Part shown: piece by piece, positions 9,367 to 19,586 of the stretch
Position numbering within the stretch: position 1 is the stretch's first letter
How the letters are laid out: each line of letters begins with the position of its first letter
Assembly: GCF_002865645.1 (NCBI RefSeq)
Contig: NW_020194537.1
Span: forward strand, 151,929 to 215,928
Source: Hyaloscypha bicolor E
Taxonomy: Eukaryota; Ascomycota; Leotiomycetes; Helotiales; Hyaloscyphaceae
Length of the DNA: 64,000 bases
Direction of reading: 5' to 3'
Notes under the pieces: generated by a model
Database searches by the model: none
Seen by the model: only the letters and a program-made list of their open reading frames with translations
Told to the model about the DNA's origin: nothing
Program-made: the position numbers and the translations under genes

Positions 9367-10932
9367 TCTCGCAAATTACGATTCGAGATACTTGGCAGCA
9401 GAATGAAGGTTTGGGTAGATGTTGGAGAGGAGCGAGGGAGCTGCAAGAGTGGATGCGGGAACTTCCCGACCATTGGTCGTTAGGAAGAGAGACCAAGGAT
9501 TGCACATGTCAGTCCAAAACACCCCACTTTCCGATGTTCGGGGTCTAGCATTAGAACTATCGAAATCCCTCAAATTGGCTGAATGCTAGTTGATAGGTTC
9601 CACTCTGAGGCGTCTTAGGTCGACGCCGCCGGGGGACCACGCCGATGCGGTATCTAAGCCAAGTCACACAATACTGTAAGCTGGATCTTCGGCATTTAGG
9701 TAATCGAGCCCCACGGAACTTCTTGGTGGGGCACTTCAGATATGTTATCAATAAAATTTATAACAGATTGCAAGATTGCCCTTATCAGAGATATTTTGTT
9801 TAATCTGGGTGAAACAATTCATGGGGGCACAAGATGGCGTGTTCGGCCATGTTGAGGTACTATTATGGCTTGCATGTAAGGGCGGCCGCTGGTCCTCTTT
9901 GGGCGGGGTTGACTCGGTTAGCTTCAGGGGGCGGGGTAGCTATTAAGCGAATGAAAAGGAAGCAGGCGGAAGCCTGCTGCTTGGCTGCAATGCCAGCATG
10001 AGCTTTCAGCTGCGTATTTCTAGCTACACACCCCCCACTTGCTCCATTAGGTTGAGTGTGGATACCTTGGTGAAGGAACGTGGGAGTCCCACCGTGGGAC
10101 TATCTAGCTAAATAGCGTGAGACAAGTCTGAGTTGCTACAAAAGCCCCCCTTCACAATCTAGCTGAAAGTAGATCCAACCTCTGCACAGGGAATGATGGT
10201 CTTAGCAATATTGGATGCAGAGGTATGTCTTGGTCCTATGCGGATCGAGTTTGTTGCATGACGCGGACGTTAATCAGCTGATGCAGACTGCAGCGTTTAT
10301 CAAGTCTTCCTCAAGTCCACCTGGCATCAAATACTGCACATTCCTTCCTTAACGTCGCTGTGCTCGACACGTTAACGGGTATTAAGATTTGTTAGTTTGT
10401 TCAGCCATCTCACTTAAGCACTCTATTTTTCAATTGACGGAACAAGCTACTCGCGGGAGGAAGTTAGAAGATATTCAAATTACCCCTCCCGGAATTTGCC
10501 AGTATTTGCTCAAAGGCTCTGCTTGGTACCAGATTGAGCATTACTGCTCAGCCCGAAGTCATTAGCAACTTCTCGTTGGTGACGGTGGTTCTAAGCCTCA
10601 TGCACTGATCTTTCACGATGACGAACTTTCGACTTTTGATTGGCCGGTATGTGGGTACCAAGCGCCAAGCTCAAGCAGGACTAGGTTCACATCACCCCCG
10701 GCGTATTTTCATAGGGACACCCTATCTCGGCCGATTAGAGCTGAGCGAGCCTGGATCCTACAAGCTTTCTTTGGCCAAGTCGGAGCTTTGAGGAGTTCCC
10801 GTCTATTATAAGAGCGGGACCCGGTGAGTGACTGGCGTTGCTCTTATCAATTATTGGCTTTGACAACTTTCAAACTCTCTTCAACAATTCTTCAAATTCT
10901 ATCTACATTTCACAGCTATTAGACCAAAAACA
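9367..10932. other. Intergenic region shared by two divergent genes
   Basis: This 1.57-kb stretch separates the divergent monooxygenase and dioxygenase genes and would hold both promoters. No ORF with family likeness was found. GC-rich runs near 9880-9940 (GGGCGGGG-type) and AGGGG/CCCCT-like stress-element motifs are present, but such short motifs also occur by chance. Confidence 0.5.
10803..10814 (+). promoter_or_regulatory. Probable TATA element of the 2OG dioxygenase gene
   Basis: CTATTATAAGAG lies about 120 bp before the ATG at 10933, followed by a CT/CA-rich leader that ends CAAAAACAATGG. Position and sequence fit a fungal TATA box. Confidence 0.45.
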
Positions 10933-12151
10933 ATGGGAATCACCACCGAAGTTCCGAAAACGGTTCAATGGAACGGCAAGCAGGTCCCAGTCTATCCCAT
11001 GCAGACGGTTGACTTCTCGCAACTGCTCTCCCAGGAGCCGGCCGAAATCGAGAAGCTCGTGCGTTGCTGCCAGACCGAGGGATTCTTCTACATTGACCTG
11101 CAAGGCATCGATGGCCGCAGGATGCTCGACGACCAACAAGAGACCCTAGCTCTCATGCACCGTTTCTTCGAGTCTCCCCTGGAAGTCAAGAACGAGTATG
11201 GGCTCGTCTCTCCGCATCTCGGGTATGAGCCCGTTGGCTCACGCACGGGTGTTCTTGAGAACACCAAAGATGGATATGAGATGATCAAGGTCAGTTACCT
11301 ATCTGATACAGTAACAATTCGCGAGCGTCATGTTAATTCTTTCCACAGGTGTCCCGAGATGAGATCCAAAGAGACGCACCCCACATCCCCCGCAACATCA
11401 AGAATAGTGGAGACATCAAGGTCCTCGAAAACGCCATCGCTGGCTCCAATATCATCACCAAGACCATCCTGTCGGCGCTTTCAACTGGACTAGGCCTCAC
11501 GGGTGCGGCCCGGTTCGAAAACATGCACAGGAACCACCGCCCTTCCACCAGCACACTGGCAATGATGCATTACATCCCTTCTGATCCAGTGACGGATAAG
11601 AACATTGGGCATCAGAAACACACGGATATCAGCTCGTTGACTCTGCTCTTCAGCGAGCAATGGGGTCTACAAATTCGACCTCCCGGTAAGCCACCTTTTC
11701 AGCCTTCACACCTCTGTTACTCCAAATTCAAATGAATCTATACTGACTCTCACATCCTGGTGATTCAGGAGCCAAGGAATTCGGCTTCATCGCACCCAAA
11801 GTCGGCTCCGCAATCGTCAACGTCGGCGACTCCCTCCGCTTCGCAAGCGGCCACACCATGCAATCGTGCATCCATCGAGTCGTCCCCTTGAACCCCACCG
11901 AGCACCGCTACTCGATTGCGTATTTTCTGCGGGCTGAAGACGAGACCATGTTCACGGACAGCGCCGGCAGATACGTGACAGCTGGGCAGTGGCACGACGA
12001 GAAGTTCTACACGTTCACGGCGCCGGAGTTAGAGCAGGCCCAGGCTCCGAGTTACTTGTTGTTGGGCGGGATGAAGGAGGAGGTTGCCGTCACTGACGTC
12101 CATGAGAAAGCCATGGATAGCATGAAGAAATCTGAGGTCAAAGTGTACTAG
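10933..12151 (+). CDS. 2-oxoglutarate/Fe(II)-dependent dioxygenase (isopenicillin N synthase family)
   Basis: Three exons, 10933-11289, 11349-11685 and 11769-12151, with introns of 59 and 83 nt; the spliced product is 358 residues. The N-terminal DIOX_N region is seen around residues 22-110 (VDFSQLL, EGFFYIDLQGIDG). The catalytic core has the iron ligands HTD in GHQKHTDISSLTLL and the distal histidine in GHTMQSCIHRVV, followed by RYSIAYF, whose RxS pair binds 2-oxoglutarate. These enzymes hydroxylate, desaturate or cyclise small molecules, often in secondary metabolism. The neighbours (monooxygenase, DUF1772 protein, transporter) support that setting. The substrate is unknown. Confidence 0.92.
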
Positions 12152-12354
12152 ACTTTGAATACTTAGGCTCTATGCTGTCGTAAGCGAGCATCACGTCGTT
12201 TCATGAACAAGAGGATTTCAATCTGGACCAGTCACCTGATTCATATAACAGGGGCAAGTTGAGGTCTGACCTATGCAACGTTCTTTTAACCGAATGTCAC
12301 CACATTCTCGCATGAACCACCGTCGTAGTAAACTTCCCATTCCGAATTCCCCAT

Positions 12355-15300
12355 TTACGTATTGATGGTATCTCCTCCTCCATCCTCTTTACCCCTGAAA
12401 GCACTAAACAGCTCACAACGCGATATGACCTCTTCTGGGGTCCCAAAATCCAACACCCTCCCTTCATCCAGAACGAGAATCTTATCATACTTGACTGCCG
12501 TCTCCAGTCGATGCAAGACAGAAACCACGGATTTCCCCCTCAGCATCTCAACTGTTAAGTTGTGGATTTTCTTCTCGGTCGCTTCATCGACACTGTATCA
12601 GGGTCAGCACAGCAAGTCCACCACCCAAAGTGCGGGACAACATACCTGCTTGTAGCCTCATCAATAACGACCACCCCACCTCCCACAGTCTCACTTTTCA
12701 ACACCGCCCTCGCAAAACAATATAACTGCGCCTCGCCCGCTGAAAATTTCGCTGTCTCCGCACGGCCGTCTAATCCCCCTTCCTCAAGTACTTTCTCCCA
12801 AATCCCACACCTCTCCAACACGTAAATAATCTCGTTATCACTCACTCCGCCCCTGCTATCCAGCTCCTCGCGATTAGTCTTCGCAAGCGCGAAAACATCT
12901 TGCGGAACAGTGTTCAGCCGTAGGCGGAGAGTTGAGAGAGAAATGTGCGAGATATCCACTCCGTCGATTAGGATGCTGCCAGAAGAAAGAGAGAGCATAG
13001 ACAGCAGTGCAAGGACGAGCGAGGATTTGCCCGAGCCGGTACGGCCGCAGACTGCGACTTTCTCGCCTGGTGAAATGGAGAGATTGATATCCTTCAGACA
13101 GAACATTGTTTCGCCCTCCCCCTCGTCAGAAGCGAGGTTGGAATCATAGCTCGCCCACACATTCTTAAACTCAATGCCTCCGCGAGACGGCCAGTCATGG
13201 ACACATCTTCCGGAATGGCTGGTTCCTTCTCCCTCGGTGTGGTCTTGACAAAAGACGAGATCCTCGCTATAGCGCCGAGAGAAGTCTCAAGCGATGTCCA
13301 ACTGACGATAAACTGCGTTAATGTTTCTCCCAGTGTGGTCGCGTTCAGGAATGCAACGCCTATTGCGGCGGGCTTGACTTTCCTCTCGATACTGATCGCG
13401 ACACCGAGGACGAGGATTGTAATCCCTGCGACGATGAGGTTGAGAACTAGTTGTAGCCAGCTCTGCACGGAGGGTAGGAGATAGAATGGCTCCTGCGATC
13501 TATCCAGAAGATCCAGAAACTCTGCATTTAACTTCTCGCCCCAGTTAAATGCCCGGATAGTAGTGAGTCCCGAGTAGGTTTCCAGGAACTTGGTGTGTAG
13601 CGCTGCTTTGGACTCTAAGTCTAGATGTCGGAGCTGTTTCGAGGTGCGGAGGTAGAAGTTCTGGATGAGTAAGAGTACAAGGAATAGTGGAGGGAGCACC
13701 GCGAGCAAATAGATGACTGATATTGTTATGAGGATGATTTTCATGAGTGCGGTGAAGAGGCTGCTATTGGTGTTCAGAATGGAGAGCGGCAGTTGCGTGT
13801 CAATGAGCATGAGGTCTTGGTTGAAGCGGTTGAGCAGGGAGCCGAGGGAGAGTATGGGAAGTAGTTGTAGGAGGGCATAAACCTCTATCCAGTAGTTCAA
13901 GCTTCGAGAACCTGGACCGTAAGAAGTTTCCGACCACCATTGTACCCAGAGGTCTGTATTGTAAGTCAGCATATACTTTCTGTAAGGAATACATCAATAA
14001 CTACCAGGAAATTTCAGAGTGAAGGCAAACAGTACCCCGCCTGCGAGGAAGAGACCGCTGTGCAAGGATCCTACGGATTTGAAGTAAGTTTTGTATACCG
14101 TTCTGTCTTGAATTAATAATTTCGTGCGGTTGGTCTCTGAATCGGAAGCTTTTTTCACGGTGACGGTCTCGAGAACCTTTTCTTTCGATTCTGGCAAAGC
14201 CTTTAGCACGGAAGAGATTTCCATCAAGTCAAGCAGATTTGATCTCTGGTGTGGAAGTTCAGTCAAGCTACCTTCCGCATCCACCTCCAACACACGGTCT
14301 GCGGAGCCTTTAAATTGTTCTAAGACCACAGTCAGAGGCCTATCCAGATATAAGGACTTGGTTGAATACATACCATCATGAGTCGTATAAATCACCGTCG
14401 TGCCTAGACGTCTCAACAAACCTCCTGATCCAAACAAACGCACCGAAATAAGATTTCGAGTCGTCTTGTCCAGGGCACTGAACGGGTCATCAAGCAACAG
14501 TATTGGTTTTCTAGAGTAGATCGCGCGAGCAAGGGCCTGCTGCCTGTTAGACCGATGGCTCCGGGGAAGAAGGAGAGTTGCAACTCACAAGCCGCTGCTT
14601 CTGTCCACCACTCAATATCATACCACCCGTCCCAATACTCCCCTCAGCGTACTCCTTCAATCCCTTCACATCTTCAAGCGCACAGGCCCATGTCACCGAC
14701 TTCAGCCAAGCAACATCACACTCAGCACTTCTCAACACCGTCTTGATTCCGCTGAGATTCTCAAGCCACGGTGTTTGGGCGCAGTACGAAGATTGCGGCA
14801 TAAAGTGACGGGATTACAGGGCATTTGTACCGCAAGTCCACTTTCAGGCCACTTTCTACTACACTCACCCACTAAAGTCCCCTATATTTCCAGGCTACTC
14901 TCCTATAAGCACGCTATAAACTATAAACAAGGGGTACCACACCTTTAGAAGGCATATCCCCTGTACTTACAGGGGCAGACTCGCTAAAGGGTCCTATAAT
15001 AGCTCTCTCACAGCGCCCCAGCGCTACGGTTGCTCCGCCAGCAACACCATAACCCTTGAAGATTTTCCACCACCTTGGAAATGTCTCACAGCCCTTGTTT
15101 TAGGGGTTCAGGCCTAGAGTTACAAGGCTTATAGCAGGCGCAGTACCTTAAGCCACACCCTGGAGTCCGCTAACACCCCTATGCGAGCGTAAATGCCCTG
15201 TAATCCCGTCACTTTATGCCGCAATCTTCGTAGCTTATCTCTGCGGTGGAGATCGTTGTGCTTCCTTCAGGTTGTACCGCTTCACCGAGTATTGCGTTCA

Positions 15301-17512
15301 AAAAGAGAGATTTCCCACTGCCCACCTGGCCGGTGACCGCGATGTGCTCTCCGCGATGAATTGATAAGCTCACGTTCTTGAGGACGGGTCGGCTGGTTGT
15401 GGTCCATGAGTAGGAGGCGCCTATGATAGATATCATCGCTTTCCCTCCCTCACATCGACTTCCTCCTCCGGCCTTTTCATCATCTGATCCATTTGATGGC
15501 GACTGCCGAGTACTGGGCTGTACTTCTCTGAAGTCAGGCCGCTCCTCGATATCAAGGTACTTCTGTATACGCTCTAAACACCCCATCGCTGCTCCCATAC
15601 CAGGTATCATTTGAAATAGGTATATCAAAGGGGTAGCAAGCAGCGAAATCAAAATCAAACTCGTAAAGAGTCTCGAAATATCGAATTCCGAGCCACCACG
15701 CTTCGAAACGGCAATAAAAGTACCGAAAACCAAGACCGGTGACAAGATCAACGTAATATATGCTTCAAATCACCCTAAAATTAGCCCTATTATGCCTGAA
15801 AATGAACTGGAGGGGAGAGGGGACGAACAGAGGACGACTCTCTGTACAAGCAGATTCCGGAATGGTCTCGCGGCTTTGATCTCCATGTATCTCAGCGACT
15901 GGATAAGTGCTCGTATCCTCTCATCAGCACCAAGCATCTTGACTGCTTTGAATGAGGACAGCATTTGGGAGGTGGGTTTGATACGTGTTTGCATGGCGGC
16001 AAACCAGGCCTGCTGTCTAGGCCCGGCCATTTTGGAGAGCTTCAACGTTAGGCCTGTACAGACTATTTCCTCGCCTATTAGTCAGGTTGCCATGTTGGGG
16101 TAGGGTAAGGAGAAGGCACCAAGAACTAAAGCGATCATAGATAAACTGGCAAGTCCGACTTGTCGTTCCAAAAGCCATGTAGCGAGTGCGGTTTCGATAA
16201 GACTGGCTCACACTTCGTTCAAATGTTTCAGACTCCCCACGACACCTTCCACATCAGCGATCATAAGTGTCATGGCTCTAGACTCGGAGTCTGCATCGGT
16301 GCTTAACTTGAGGGTTTTAGAGAAGATGGATGAGATGAGGACGCCCCGCATCATGGTCGTTAGTCGATTTGTCTGCTGCCAGTACCAGCCGCTCAATACC
16401 TAAGTATTGTCAGCTAGAATATTCACTTCAGGGAGAGCTATGACGCACGGCGATTCCAACATAAACCAGAAAACAGGCGCCAAGTAGCCCGTAACCATCG
16501 TTCTTCGGCCTCGCTGTTGAGTTCTGGAGATAGTCAAGTATACTAGAGACCAAAAATGGCTGCGCGAATGTGAATCCCGTCAACAGAAGTCTCGGGAGGA
16601 CTGGCCGCGCGGCGCTCCAGCCAAGAGATTTCATAGCAGCGAGAAGTAACTTATACTTAGGAGCAAGATCTCCCAACACCCTTTATTAGCCAATACCCAT
16701 TTCCAAATCATGGGAGCTTACCATAGTGCGTATAGTTAACACCCTCGAACAGCTTCGCCAACCTCGCGGAAGACAACGCGCTATCAACAGGACTGAGATC
16801 CGGCGGCGTAAGAAAGTTCGAAGACCCTTTCACCAAAAGCGGATTAAGCCAAAGAAACAACGACCGGCTCAGGAAACTGGCAAGTTCTTCACCTGCTACC
16901 TCACTGTCCGCTTTGTCCAGGTACCTTCTTTTGCTCCAGCTTTCTAAGACGAGCAGTACTAGTTTTGCTACGAATGCAGCCACGAAGGTTAAGCAGAGAG
17001 CGGTTAATTCTCCAATTTGCCATAAAGTGCGGATTCGGACGGTGTCGAGAAGAATGGTTGTAAAGAGGTAGAAAGATAGCAGGAATGATGAAGCAGATGA
17101 TTTCGTGTGCTCAAGAACCGAGGCTATGCAGAGCAGGATTGACGCAAGAAATGCGAGCGTAGCTGATGGTATTGAAGCCTTGGTTTTGGCTAGGCCAACC
17201 GTACAGTACTCCACGAGAACGCAGAATTGAAGTGAGGCGTAGAGAGCTGAGGTCACCTCCACGTGGATCAGTTTTTGTTGTCTTGATGTCAGAAGAGAGA
17301 CTGACTAGTTTGAGCTTGTACAGATTACCTCCTTGAACTCTTGAAGGCCGTTTCCAAAGAACGGAAAGTCGAAGTATAACTATCAATAGAAAAAGTGCCG
17401 AAGGAGCGATGGAGAAGATGGTCTCCTCGAACAACAATGTAAAGTCAAATGTTCTGCGGCATTGAGGAACACTCGGCCCAAAGGCCCGATCGATAGCAAT
17501 TGAACAATTCAT
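12355..17512 (-). pseudogene. ABC-C (MRP-type) multidrug transporter, disrupted
   Basis: Remains of a full TMD0-TMD1-NBD1-TMD2-NBD2 transporter. The exons I trace (minus): 17306-17512, 16722-17256, 16449-16669, 16120-16399, 15829-16053, 14589-15762 (interrupted by the MITE), 14374-14536, 14005-14307, 12646-13953 and 12355-12592. Typical motifs remain: NBD1 Walker A (GQVGSGKS), signature ILSGGQKQRL and Walker B (PILLLDDPFSALD); NBD2 Walker A (GRTGSGKSS), a weak signature (FSAGEAQ) and DEATS. The lesions are a TGA at 16208-16210 where the family has Trp; a 444-bp transposon in the Tyr codon just before the Q-loop (CAQTPW); loss of roughly 50-60 residues of TMD2 near 13840-13875 (VYALLQ runs almost directly into GSLLNRFNQDL); and a one-base frameshift near 13196-13199 before NBD2. 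Several independent lesions make a functional product very unlikely. Ancestrally it would have exported small molecules, perhaps products of the adjacent oxygenases. Confidence 0.88.
14785..15232. mobile_element. 444-bp MITE with 40-bp terminal inverted repeats, TA target duplication
   Basis: The terminal inverted repeats 14787-14826 and 15191-15230 are perfect complements over 40 bp (outer end CGAAGATTGCGGCATAAAGT). A TA lies on each side (14785-14786 and 15231-15232). Removing the element and one TA restores the reading frame of the ABC transporter exactly (Ser-Tyr-Cys-Ala-Gln), so the insertion point is certain. The interior has no ORF, so this is a non-autonomous DNA transposon. The TA duplication points to the Tc1/mariner (pogo/Fot1) superfamily; the transposase source is not in the window. 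Because the TIRs are still identical, the insertion is probably young or protected from RIP by its small size. Confidence 0.93.
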
Positions 17513-18294
17513 TCTTCGAGGATATGAAGTTCAATGCTGAATTCCATACACTACAATTGAGAGAGCAAAGGGATTTGGAGGTGAAAGGAGCAACACGAGG
17601 GAGATTGGGTTATGTTGATGCCAAGAGGATATCAGGCATCAATGTTTTGATACAGTCCAGATGAGGAAGGTCGCAACAAGAACTGCTATGACAGGGGTCT
17701 TATCTGTCTTGAAGGCAATCATTTATGCTGAATTGCGATCGCAATGAGCCTCACATTACAGCTAGGCAGAAGAATTCGCGACTGTTTGTGTGGACGCGCC
17801 GTAGCTTTGAGAGCAAAAGGAGGTAACAGGATAACGATATGCGAGCACCTCTCGGGCCTGAGATGAACCCCTGAAGCCCCCAAACTTCTACGCTAACCAA
17901 TGCCTGGAGCCCTTGCAACCGTGTCACCCATCGGTCGCTTCCTCCACATCGAAGCTCCCCACTCCTCAATATTGAACGTGAAGAAAGCACAAAATAAGAA
18001 TCTATAGCTATTCCTGTCCCCAGATATCATCATTTATATTATTAACTGTACGCTTCCATCCTGGAGTGTACCGCTTGGTACGAGACTCTAATGATTCTGG
18101 TGATTGGCAGAATAGGCGGCAACCGCACTTTGCAAAAACTCATGACCTGCAAACACCTCCACACTCATGAAGGCTCACCCACGGTCAAGGAGATTCTCGG
18201 ATTCTACACTCTGCTCACTGAGCTGGAATCGTGGAACCCAACTTACGCTTCTTGTGGTGTACGAGCTCCTAATATATTATATCTATGAGTATCT
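17513..18294. other. Intergenic, no supported gene
   Basis: Upstream region of the ABC pseudogene and of the HET pseudogene. Only short ORFs; no repeat or RNA gene recognised. Confidence 0.5.
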
Positions 18295-19250
18295 ATGCGG
18301 CTTTTAGAACTTGATGCTCATGGCGACTTCGGCCTGACCAAGGACCACAGCGACGGCGTCCCTCCCTATGCGGTGCTTTCACACACTTGGGGAGTAGGTC
18401 ACCTTTAGAGACCTGATAGGCGGCACCGGCAAGAGCAAGCCTGGAGAAGATCCGATTTTGCGGGGAGCAGGCGAGACGCGATAGCATGCAATACTTCTGG
18501 GATGACAAGCGTTGCATCGACAAATCGAACAGCACCGAACTTGCGGAGGCTATCGACTCTATGTTCACTGGTACCGAAAAGCTGAAAAGCGCACTGAGTA
18601 TCTAGCGGACGTCCCGCCCAATGAGGATCCATCTACATCAAAATCTTTCTCTGCAAGCAAATGGTTTACGTGGGGCTGGACTCTCCAGGAGCTCACTGGG
18701 CCATCAGAAGTAGTTTTCTTTGCCAACGGCTGGACGAGAATCGGCACCAAGCATGGTCTATCATCCATCATATCCAGAATCACCGGCATGCCTGCGAGGT
18801 TCCTGCTAGGAGATGTCCTGAGACAGGCTAGTGTCGCGCAGCGATGTCCTGGGCGGCAAAGAGACAGACAAACAACCAAGGTGGAAGATATTGCGTATTG
18901 CCTACTGGGAATTTTTGACATCCGGAAGCCGTTGATATACGGAGAACGCGAAAAGGCTTTTAGGTGGCTCCAGGAGGAGATTAAAAGTATCGGACGACCA
19001 GAGTATCTTTGCTTGGATGCTTCTCACGATTCCGGACGTTGATTCAGTTTGTGACGAGAGCGGATTACTCGCAGATTCCCCGGCATCATTCAGAAACTCC
19101 GGCAATATCATACAACCCAGTGCTTCTGAGGCTGCTAGACGTAGATCTATTGAATTCACATATGGCTTACTGCCTCTAAACGTTAGTGCGTACCATGTGA
19201 ACATACTCACCTCTGAACTCAGCTCCCATATGCTCAGTTGCTCAGGTCGT
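18295..19250 (+). pseudogene. Heterokaryon incompatibility (HET) domain protein, frameshifted
   Basis: The start reads MRLLEL...PPYAVLSHTWG, the hallmark of fungal HET proteins. The conserved blocks then continue in different frames: VTFRDLIGG from about 18398, KIRFCGEQARRDSMQYFWDD from 18447, HWYRKAEKRTEYLADV from 18566, KWFTWGWTLQEL, and EDIAYCLLGIFDI...PLIYGE. The last frame ends at a TGA (19040-19042), and the usual downstream block GLLADSPASFRNSGNI resumes in another frame from about 19060. At least four frame changes are needed; introns cannot explain them (no splice sites, and the gaps are one or two bases). HET proteins trigger cell death on non-self fusion; this copy cannot make a full domain. 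Confidence 0.85.
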
Positions 19251-19586
19251 GCCCAAGTCGTGCTCAGGAATTCTCAGAAACGCTCAGAAACGAGCCGCTG
19301 CTTAAGTCCAGAGACTAGATCTGAAGAGAAATGGAGCCTGCTGTCATTATTCTTTGAGCTCAGGTCTATGTTCCTCTAGACGATTTGCCAAAATGATCAC
19401 CCTCCAACCTCTGGGCTACGAAAACTCGCGATATATCATATACATGACCAGGATTCGAAAATGGGAGCAGGGGATGCGAAAATATACATTTCATGTCAAA
19501 CTAAAAAGTATCAACTTGAGACGATTCGATAAAAGAGGATATATGACAGAAGATACCGATCAAGAAACCAGACCCAAACCGTCACT
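19251..19586. other. Intergenic between HET pseudogene and amine oxidase
   Basis: No gene seen; it probably holds the 3' UTR of the convergent amine oxidase gene. Confidence 0.5.

Noticed and set aside
16054..16119. A second in-frame TGA in the ABC transporter, near 16080
   Set aside because: It falls inside a good 66-nt intron (GTGCCT to TACAG) whose removal restores the family length, so it is not a lesion.
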